Source of the DNA: Acidisphaera sp035272265
GTDB taxonomy: Bacteria > Pseudomonadota > Alphaproteobacteria > Acetobacterales > Acetobacteraceae
Direction: 5' to 3'
DNA: 6,949 bases
Assembly: GCA_035272265.1 (NCBI GenBank)
Contig: DATEQV010000080.1
Location: 1 to 6,949, forward strand
Shown here: positions 1-5,296 of the stretch, one piece after another
Layout: each line of letters begins with the position of its first letter
How positions within the stretch are numbered: the first letter of the stretch is position 1
Position numbers and translations under genes: made by a program
The notes under the pieces: generated by a model
The model's database searches: none
The model's input: only the letters and a program-made list of their open reading frames with translations
Told to the model about the DNA's origin: nothing

Positions 1-82
1 GCGGCGAGCCCGTGGCATGACCCAGAAGCAGGCGATCGCCATCGGTGACCAAAACACCGCAACTGAGCGCGCGTGGCCGCAT
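1..82 (-). CDS. NUDIX hydrolase, N-terminal fragment (partial, runs off left edge)
   Basis: Reading the minus strand, an ATG at 82-80 follows the hypA stop codon with no gap (TGAATG). It opens a frame that stays open to the window edge: 27 codons, beginning MRPRALSCGVLVTDGDRLLL and then GHATGSP. The pattern of a hydrophobic GVLV strand, a short DGD turn, then RLLLGH matches the first two beta strands of NUDIX hydrolases, which cleave nucleoside diphosphates linked to another group. The diagnostic NUDIX box (GX5EX7REUXEEXGU) would lie further left and is not in the window, so the assignment rests on the N-terminus alone. No separate ribosome binding site is visible; the abutting stop and start suggest translational coupling to hypA. 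Substrate cannot be predicted. Confidence 0.6.
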   Translation of the reverse strand, partial: MRPRALSCGVLVTDGDRLLLGHATGSP

Positions 83-454
83 TCAGCGGCCAGCTTCCGC
101 CGGCTCCTCGCTCGTCTCCAGCTCCAGTCTTTTCAGCAGCAACTCGTTGCCCGACCGGAGATCGACCTGCCACGCGCCGCAGTTCCGGCACAGCAGCGCG
201 TTCGGCTTCACCGTGCTGTCGATGCCGCACGCCGCGCAGGAGACGACGACCGGCACGGTCTCGATCTCCAGTTCGGCCGCTTCGGCAATGGTTCCAAGGC
301 GCGCCACCTCGAACGCGCGGGCAAGCAACGCGCCGTCGATCCCCGACAGCGGACCGACCGCGACGACGATCCCGGTGACACCTGACGCACGATGCGCCTC
401 GGCCACGCGCTGGGCCTCGCGCAACAGGCTCCGGCAGACCGACAGTTCATGCAT
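83..454 (-). CDS. hypA: HypA, nickel-insertion protein for [NiFe]-hydrogenase maturation
   Basis: The protein has 123 residues, close to the usual 113-120 of HypA. It begins MHELSV; in this family the N-terminal amine, His2 and neighbouring residues bind Ni(II). A zinc site is formed by two CxxC pairs at C73/C76 (CAAC) and C89/C92 (CRNC), and the central GPLSGIDGALLARAFE segment is typical. HypA works with HypB to deliver nickel to the hydrogenase large subunit in the cytoplasm. The ATG at 454 is chosen because it gives the MHE N-terminus; an in-frame upstream extension to 550 lies inside hypC and would bury the nickel ligand. The start overlaps the end of hypC by 8 nt (ATGCATGA) with no good Shine-Dalgarno, so translation is probably coupled. 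The residues after about 113 (SEEPAEAGR) form a short acidic tail beyond the core fold. Confidence 0.95.
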   Translation of the reverse strand: MHELSVCRSLLREAQRVAEAHRASGVTGIVVAVGPLSGIDGALLARAFEVARLGTIAEAAELEIETVPVVVSCAACGIDSTVKPNALLCRNCGAWQVDLRSGNELLLKRLELETSEEPAEAGR

Positions 455-689
455 CCGCGGAGGCCGCTTCTGCCGCGAGCATCGTGTCGAGCAGGTCCCA
501 CGCGGTCGACGCCTCGTCCCCGGACATCTTCTGGATCGCGTAGCCGACATGGACCATCACGTGGTCGCCCGGCTCGATCGCCTCGTGCTGCAACAGGAAC
601 AGGCTGACCGACCGGCTGATGCCCTTCGCCTCGCAGCGCGCCATGAAGCCGTCCCGCTCCATCACGCGCATGGGCACACCGAGACACAT
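447..689 (-). CDS. hypC: HypC/HupF-family hydrogenase maturation chaperone
   Basis: An 80-residue protein beginning MCLGVPMRVM, the family signature in which Cys2 is the functional residue. HypC binds HypD while the Fe(CN)2CO group is made, then the hydrogenase large-subunit precursor. The later stretch GDHVMVHVGYAIQKMS is the conserved core of the small beta-barrel, and the C-terminal WDLLDTML helix is also typical. Length matches HypC (75-90 residues) better than the longer paralogue HupF, so hypC is preferred, though HupF-type function cannot be excluded. The start is supported by a GGGGAG Shine-Dalgarno seven bases upstream. It is the first gene of the visible hyp block and lies 122 bp downstream of hyuA on the same strand. 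No hypB, hypD, hypE or hypF is in the window. Confidence 0.93.
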   Translation of the reverse strand: MCLGVPMRVMERDGFMARCEAKGISRSVSLFLLQHEAIEPGDHVMVHVGYAIQKMSGDEASTAWDLLDTMLAAEAASADA

Positions 690-811
690 CGACCCGCTCC
701 CCGCTTCGCTCGCCCCCGGCTACGTGGACCCAATCTGCGCGCCGGACAATGCCGCCGGGATGAGCTGGATCAACCGGCCGCGCCGGCACGCCGTGGCCTG
801 AGCGGCAGGCG
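690..811. other. 122-bp spacer between hyuA and hypC with two small hairpins
   Basis: No credible gene. It holds two perfect but short inverted repeats: 774-786 (CCGGC-CGC-GCCGG) and 796-810 (GCCTG-AGCGG-CAGGC). The second lies directly after the hyuA stop codon. Neither is followed by a run of T on the minus strand, so they do not make a clear intrinsic terminator. I see no convincing sigma-70 promoter for hypC. Whether hyuBA and hypCA share a transcript is left open. Confidence 0.4.
697..702 (-). promoter_or_regulatory. Ribosome binding site of hypC
   Basis: GGGGAG on the minus strand, followed by seven bases and the ATG at 689. It fixes the hypC start and suggests independent initiation rather than coupling to hyuA. 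Confidence 0.7.
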
Positions 812-2842
812 TCAAGCGCCGACGGCGACCTCCAGCCAGCCGCGTGGATCGAACCTGCTCCGGTCGCCTGCGCGCAGCAGAGCCGTCGTCGTCAGGGCTT
901 CGATGATGCACGGGCCGGCGATCTCGTCCTCGCCGAGCGCTTCGAACGAATGGACCGGCACCTCGATCCACGTCCCGAGATAAACCCGCCGGGTCCGTTC
1001 CGCCTGGGTTGCGGCGGACGCGATGGAGCGGCCTGCCGCCGCGGCGCGGAACTTGCCGGTCACCGAGCAGCGCGCATTCACGAGCACGACCTCCTGGTCG
1101 CGCAGCGCGTAGGTGTAGAGGTCTTGGTGACGCCCGTGGAACGCGTCGGCGATCGCTGCGGCAGTCGTATCGTCGTCCCCGTCGAAGCACGCGTCCAGCG
1201 GGACCGAGATCTCGAAGACCTGTTCGCCGTAGCGCATGTCGGCGGATCGGTGCACCTCCAGCGCCCCCTCGAACCAGTGCAGCCGCTCGCGTCCCTCCGC
1301 CTCCATCTCGGCGAACGCGGCGCGCAGCGGCGCTGCCGCGATCCCGCCGCCCTGCGGCTGGCTGCGCATCAGCTCGATCCGCAGGTCGGTGTTCAGCATC
1401 CCCCACGCCGACAGCACCGACGCGTGCAGCGGGATGATCGCGCAGGTGATGCCGAGTTCCGCCGCGACCGCGCAGACGTGCAGCCCGGCCGCGCCGCCGA
1501 ACGAGAGCAGCGTGTGCTCGCGCGGATCGACCCCGCGCTTGACGGTCGCGACCCGCACGCCGTCGGCCATGCGCGCGTTGACGAGACGATGGATCCCGGC
1601 GGCCGTCGCCGCACGGTCGAGCCCCAGTGTTGCGGCGAGTCTGTCGATCGCGCGTTCGGACGCCGCCCCATCGAGGCGGCGCTGCCTGCCGAGCGAGGCG
1701 TCGAGATAGCCGAGGCACAGATTGGCGTCCGTGACGGTCGGACGCGTGCCACCCAGCCCGTAGCAGGCCGGTCCCGGATCGGCCCCGGCACTTTCCGGCC
1801 CGACCTGCAGCAGTCCCGAACGGTCGAGGCGCGCGATCGAGCCGCCGCCGGCGCCGAGCGTGACGATGTCGAGCATCGGCAACGCGATGCGGGCATCGCC
1901 CACGAAACGGCCGCCGGACAGGCTCGCGCGGCCGCCACGCACCAAGGCGATGTCCGTGCTGGTGCCGCCCATGTCGAAGGTGATGAGCTGCGCCCCGAGC
2001 CCCGTCTTCGACAGCGCCAGGCCAGCCGCGACCCCACCCGCGGGGCCGGACAGGGCGGTGCCGACCGCGAGCCGCGACGCCTCGGCCGCCGAGGCGACGC
2101 CGCCATGCGACATGATGACGAACAGCGGGCCCGCGAAACCGGCGGCCCGCAGGCGCGACTGCAGCCGCTCCAGATAGCCGTGGATGATCGGTCCGACCAT
2201 CGCGTTGGCGATGGTGGTGGAGAACCGCTCGAACTCCTTGATCTGCGGCAGCACTTCGGACGAGGTCGTGACGAACGCATCGGGCAGGCGGCGTCGCGCG
2301 GCTTCGGCGACGGCGGCCTCATGCGCCGGGTTCCGCCAGGCGTGCAGCAAGCACACGGCGATCGCCTGCACGCGCTCGGCTTCGAGCGTGTCGAGCGCGC
2401 GTTCGACCGATCCGATGTCGAGCGGGACTTCGATCGATCCATCGCCGCGCATGCGCTCGCGCACCGGCAGACGCAGCCGGCGGGCCACGAGCGGGACTGG
2501 CGCGGGCATGCGCAGGTTGTAGCGGTCGGGCTTCAGCCCTTCCCGCATGTCGACGACGTCGCGGTGGCCTTCCGTCGTCAGCAGACCGACAAGCGGAGTC
2601 TTGCGCTCGAGCAGCGCGTTCGTCGCGACCGTCGTGCCGTGCACGATGCGGCCGGTTTTGGCCAGCAGCGACGCGACGCTGCGGCCGACGCGCTCCGCCG
2701 CGAGGCGCAGCCCCTCCATCACGCCGTCGGACTGATCCCGCGTCGTCGCTGCTTTCGCCACCGTCACCGTGCCGTCGGGTGCGGCGAGAACGACGTCGGT
2801 ATAGGTGCCGCCGACATCGATGCCGATCGTCCACGCCGTCAC
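812..2842 (-). CDS. hyuA: HyuA-type subunit of an ATP-dependent hydantoinase/oxoprolinase
   Basis: A 676-residue protein of the hydantoinase A / 5-oxoprolinase family, of normal length for a stand-alone HyuA. It has the actin-like ATPase signatures in order: IDVGGTYTD (8-16), HGTTVATNAL (69-78), MSHGG (244-248), LSGPAGG (264-270), FDMGGTSTD (289-297), GAGGGSIA (330-337), and the family motif GADPGPACYG (353-362). These indicate phosphorylation-driven opening of a cyclic amide or imide; known substrates of relatives include hydantoins, N-methylhydantoin and 5-oxoproline, and the substrate here cannot be read from sequence. The GTG start at 2842 overlaps the hyuB stop (GTGA) and is preceded by GGAAGGG five bases upstream. 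The frame stays open upstream to 3790, but that part lies inside hyuB in a different frame and is not real coding sequence. It should act with HyuB in the cytoplasm. Confidence 0.93.
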   Translation of the reverse strand: MTAWTIGIDVGGTYTDVVLAAPDGTVTVAKAATTRDQSDGVMEGLRLAAERVGRSVASLLAKTGRIVHGTTVATNALLERKTPLVGLLTTEGHRDVVDMREGLKPDRYNLRMPAPVPLVARRLRLPVRERMRGDGSIEVPLDIGSVERALDTLEAERVQAIAVCLLHAWRNPAHEAAVAEAARRRLPDAFVTTSSEVLPQIKEFERFSTTIANAMVGPIIHGYLERLQSRLRAAGFAGPLFVIMSHGGVASAAEASRLAVGTALSGPAGGVAAGLALSKTGLGAQLITFDMGGTSTDIALVRGGRASLSGGRFVGDARIALPMLDIVTLGAGGGSIARLDRSGLLQVGPESAGADPGPACYGLGGTRPTVTDANLCLGYLDASLGRQRRLDGAASERAIDRLAATLGLDRAATAAGIHRLVNARMADGVRVATVKRGVDPREHTLLSFGGAAGLHVCAVAAELGITCAIIPLHASVLSAWGMLNTDLRIELMRSQPQGGGIAAAPLRAAFAEMEAEGRERLHWFEGALEVHRSADMRYGEQVFEISVPLDACFDGDDDTTAAAIADAFHGRHQDLYTYALRDQEVVLVNARCSVTGKFRAAAAGRSIASAATQAERTRRVYLGTWIEVPVHSFEALGEDEIAGPCIIEALTTTALLRAGDRSRFDPRGWLEVAVGA

Positions 2843-4506
2843 AGCAGCCCTTCCGCCGCGTCGGTCGCCCTCGCCTCGGGGTCTCTCGATGCCGGGTCGC
2901 CCCAGCCGCCGCCGCCGCCGGAGAGAACGCGCAGCACCGTGCCCGGCGGCATGACGATCCCGGTCTCCTTGGTGCGCAACACCCGCGTGCCGCCGCCCGG
3001 CACCTCCATCGTGTAACGGTGCGGCGCGCCGTCCATGCCGCCGCACATGCCGCGCGCGCCGTGCCGCGCGCCGTCGCCGGCCGTGTTGGCGTGCGAGGGC
3101 TCCGTGGTTTCCAGGCGCAGGACAAGGTCGCCGCCGGTGCCGCCGCGGTACTGCCCCTCTCCCGCCGAGCCCGGCCGGAACTCGTGGCGCTCGAACAGCA
3201 GCGGAAAGCGGCTCTCTGTGACCTCCACGCTGCCGAACTTGATGCCCCCGGCGGAATGCCATTCGCCGGCCGCGTTCCAGCCGTCGCCGCAGGACGATGC
3301 GCCGCCGCCGGGGCGCGCCTGGAACAGATGCCAGATGAAGCGCCGCCCGGTGCGCGGCTGCGCGCCCTCGATCGCGATGCGGAAGCGCCGCCCCCACCCC
3401 GCCATCGCGCGCTCCGGACAGCAGGCGGAGAGTGCCACGATCACCGCCTCGACGATCTCGTTGGAGCAGTGGCTCGTGCACAGCGTCACCGGGGCGGGCG
3501 GCTCGGCCCAGACGACCGCGCCGGGCCTGGCGACCACGCGCAGCGGCCGGAACGCGCCCTCGTTGCGGGCGACGTCGGGGTCGAGCAGGAAGGCGAACGC
3601 CATCGCGACGGCTGACTGCATGTTCGCGTGCGAGGAGTTCACGAAGCCGCGCACCTGCGGGTCGGATCCGGTCAGGTCCACCGTCACCTCGCTGCCGCGC
3701 TTGGTCACGCGGGCGCGGATGGCGATGTCGGTGGCACCATGGCCGTCGTCGTCGAGCAGCGCCTCGCCCTCGAACACGCCGTCCGGCCACGAAGCGACGA
3801 TGTCGCGCGCGTGGCGGTCCGCTGCGTCGAGCATCGCGTCGACCGCGCCGGTCAGCACGGGCTCGCCGAGTTCGCCGAGGATCGTCGAGACGCGCTGCTC
3901 GCCGAGCCGCGCGGCGCCGATCATCGCCGCGAGGTCGCCACGGAAGTCGCGCGGATGCCGCACGTTGGCGGCCAGCATCGCCAGCAGGTCCTCGCGCAGT
4001 TCGCCGCGTTCGGTCAGGCGGATCGGCGGCACCCGCAGGCCTTCCTGCCAGATTTCAACGGCGGCGGGGTTGTACGCCCCGTGCGTCGCGCCGCCGATGT
4101 CGCTCTGGTGCGCCCGCACCACCGACCAGAACACCGTCCGGTCGCCGACCAGGACCGGCACGCAGGCCGTGAGGTCCGGCAGGTGGCTGCCGCCGTGATA
4201 GGGATCGTTCAGCAGAAAGACATCGCCCCTGGCCGGGTGGGGGAACGCCTCGGCGACCGCCCTTGCCGCCCAGGGCATCGCCCCGACATGAACCGGGATA
4301 TGATCGGCCTGCGCCACCAGCCGGCACTGCGCGTCCACCAGCGCGATCGAGAAATCGCGCGAGGAGTTGAGGATCTGGGAGTAGGCGGTGCGCAGCATCG
4401 CCTCGCCCATCTCCTCGACGATCGCGGTCAGCCGGTTCTGCAGGACCGCGACGGTGACAGGATCGATCGTGATGGCAATGCCTCCGCCCGGCTGTGTCCG
4501 GACCAT
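2839..4506 (-). CDS. hyuB: HyuB-type subunit of an ATP-dependent hydantoinase/oxoprolinase
   Basis: A 555-residue protein of the hydantoinase B family, of usual length. Conserved stretches include NSSRDFSIALVDA (48-60), the histidine-rich ADHIPVHVGAMP (67-78), GDVFLLNDPYHGGSHLPD (94-111), AHQSDIGG (132-139), GSDPQVRGFVNSSHA, and the glycine-rich GGGGGWGDP near the C-terminus. HyuB is the partner of HyuA in opening hydantoin-like or oxoproline-like rings; the metal-binding histidines and aspartates of the family are visible in the DPYHGGSHLPD region. The ATG at 4506 is chosen because it begins just before the conserved DPVTVAVLQNRL segment; an in-frame ATG at 4644 would overlap the divergent gene and adds no family sequence. 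The start lacks a clear Shine-Dalgarno and sits in the middle of a 14-bp palindrome. It is the first gene of the hyuBA pair. Confidence 0.92.
   Translation of the reverse strand: MVRTQPGGGIAITIDPVTVAVLQNRLTAIVEEMGEAMLRTAYSQILNSSRDFSIALVDAQCRLVAQADHIPVHVGAMPWAARAVAEAFPHPARGDVFLLNDPYHGGSHLPDLTACVPVLVGDRTVFWSVVRAHQSDIGGATHGAYNPAAVEIWQEGLRVPPIRLTERGELREDLLAMLAANVRHPRDFRGDLAAMIGAARLGEQRVSTILGELGEPVLTGAVDAMLDAADRHARDIVASWPDGVFEGEALLDDDGHGATDIAIRARVTKRGSEVTVDLTGSDPQVRGFVNSSHANMQSAVAMAFAFLLDPDVARNEGAFRPLRVVARPGAVVWAEPPAPVTLCTSHCSNEIVEAVIVALSACCPERAMAGWGRRFRIAIEGAQPRTGRRFIWHLFQARPGGGASSCGDGWNAAGEWHSAGGIKFGSVEVTESRFPLLFERHEFRPGSAGEGQYRGGTGGDLVLRLETTEPSHANTAGDGARHGARGMCGGMDGAPHRYTMEVPGGGTRVLRTKETGIVMPPGTVLRVLSGGGGGWGDPASRDPEARATDAAEGLL
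2848..2854 (-). promoter_or_regulatory. Ribosome binding site of hyuA
   Basis: GGAAGGG on the minus strand inside the last codons of hyuB, five bases before the GTG at 2842. It supports the non-ATG start and the choice of 676 residues. Confidence 0.65.
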
Positions 4507-4512
4507 GGTCCG
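4499..4512. repeat. 14-bp perfect palindrome on the hyuB start codon
   Basis: CGGACCATGGTCCG is identical to its reverse complement over all 14 bases; the next pair outwards (C4498/T4513) does not match. Its centre is the hyuB initiation codon. It could be an operator half-turn repeat, or an RNA hairpin that affects hyuB initiation, or chance in GC-rich DNA. Confidence 0.6.
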
Positions 4513-4570
4513 TGACGTAGATTGACCATCAGTGTGAAGGCTAGCGGAAGAAACACAACGAGGTTGCGTC
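4507..4570. promoter_or_regulatory. Divergent intergenic region of hyuB and the thioredoxin-fold gene
   Basis: The 64 bases between two diverging start codons must carry the promoters of both transcripts, unless they lie further inside a gene. It is less GC-rich than its surroundings. A plus-strand TTGACC at 4522-4527 resembles a -35 box, but no good -10 hexamer stands 16-18 bases beyond it. On the minus strand I see no convincing pair either. The regulatory role is inferred from gene layout, not from clear promoter boxes. Confidence 0.5.
4560..4563 (+). promoter_or_regulatory. Ribosome binding site of the thioredoxin-fold gene
   Basis: GAGG followed by seven bases and the ATG at 4571. Short but well placed. 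Confidence 0.55.
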
Positions 4571-5122
4571 ATGGCCACAGCCCCCGCCTCGCCCGTCCTG
4601 GGCACCCAAGCGCCGCAGTTCCGGCTGCCCGCGACCGACGGCAAGACCTACGCGCTGCAGGATGTCGCCGGCGCCAAGGGCACGGGGATCGTGTTCATCT
4701 GCAATCACTGTCCCTACGTTAAGGCGGTGATCGACCGGCTGGTGACGGACGCCATGACGCTGACGGCGGAGGGCGTCGGCTTTGCCGCGATCTGCTCGAA
4801 CGACGCCGAGAGCTATCCGGAGGACTCGTTCGACAACATGAAGCGCTTCGCCGCGGCGCACGGCTTCCCGTTCCCCTACCTGCACGATGCGGATCAGTCG
4901 GTCGCGCGCGCCTACGATGCGGTCTGCACGCCGGATTACTTCGGCTACGACGCCGGGCTGACACTTCGGTATCGCGGCCGCCTGGACGAGGGCCGCACCA
5001 CCCCGCCGCCGCCGAACGCGCGTCGCGAGCTCGTCGAGGCCATGCGCGCGATCGCCGACGGCAAGGAACCCGGCGATCAGGTCCCCTCTGTCGGCTGCTC
5101 GATCAAGTGGAAGGCGCGGTAG
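4571..5122 (+). CDS. Thioredoxin-family (AhpC/TSA-like) protein of the CNHCPYVK type
   Basis: A 183-residue protein with the thioredoxin/peroxiredoxin fold. The N-terminus carries the peroxiredoxin-like GTQAPQFRLPATDGKTYAL (11-29). The redox site is C44-N-H-C47 within FICNHCPYVKAV, which distinguishes this family from classical thioredoxins (CGPC) and from 1-Cys/2-Cys peroxiredoxins. A likely cis-proline is P121 in VCTPDYF, and the C-terminus ends with the family-typical PSVGCSIKWK, giving two more cysteines, C119 and C176. There is no signal peptide or membrane segment, so it is probably cytoplasmic. The family is widespread, but its exact partner or peroxide substrate is not well settled; a thiol-disulfide oxidoreductase or peroxidase role is the safe call. 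It diverges from hyuB and lies upstream of the amidase on the same strand, 174 bp away. Confidence 0.88.
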   Translation: MATAPASPVLGTQAPQFRLPATDGKTYALQDVAGAKGTGIVFICNHCPYVKAVIDRLVTDAMTLTAEGVGFAAICSNDAESYPEDSFDNMKRFAAAHGFPFPYLHDADQSVARAYDAVCTPDYFGYDAGLTLRYRGRLDEGRTTPPPPNARRELVEAMRAIADGKEPGDQVPSVGCSIKWKAR

Positions 5123-5296
5123 CCCAAGAGAGGTTCAATACGCGCGCGATCCGTGACGAGCGCAAGGCTCGCGGCGCGAAAAGGCGGGACCTGTCCGTGG
5201 CCCTGGCGCGCCCCGAGCTTTTGATTTCGTGCTCACCGGGCAATCATGGCTCGGTCCTGCCGACGCGGCGGGCGCGGCGACATGGAGGGGGACGCG
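5123..5296. other. 174-bp spacer between the thioredoxin-fold gene and the amidase
   Basis: No gene that I can support. It has a small hairpin at 5157-5171 (CGAGC-GCAAG-GCTCG) without a T run, a GGCGCGCC palindrome at 5205-5212, and a short AT-richer patch around 5218-5229. TTGATT at 5221-5226 followed 15 bases later by AATCAT (5242-5247) is a weak promoter candidate for the amidase. The size of the spacer suggests the amidase may have its own promoter. Confidence 0.35.
5284..5288 (+). promoter_or_regulatory. Ribosome binding site deciding the amidase start
   Basis: GGAGG (within GGAGGGGG) stands eight bases before the ATG at 5297. It includes the G of an earlier in-frame ATG at 5282, which makes 5297 the better start. 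Confidence 0.65.

Noticed and set aside
455..550. An in-frame N-terminal extension of HypA.
   Set aside because: It lies inside hypC, and HypA needs the free MHE N-terminus for nickel binding.
950..3016. A 688-codon plus-strand open frame antisense to hyuA.
   Set aside because: Its translation is low-complexity and rich in Arg, Ala and Gly, as expected for the antisense shadow of a high-GC gene; no recognisable domain.
812..3790. A single 992-codon open frame covering hyuA and part of hyuB on the minus strand, which could be read as a fusion.
   Set aside because: The part upstream of 2842 translates to arginine/glycine-rich nonsense and overlaps hyuB in another frame; the family sequence begins only at the GTG at 2842.
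5123..5245. A terminator after the thioredoxin-fold gene based on the hairpin at 5157-5171.
   Set aside because: The stem is only five base pairs and there is no adjacent T run.
5246..5296. A 17-residue N-terminal extension of the amidase from the ATG at 5246.
   Set aside because: The extension is Arg/Gly-rich without family similarity, and the GGAGG eight bases before 5297 marks a better start.
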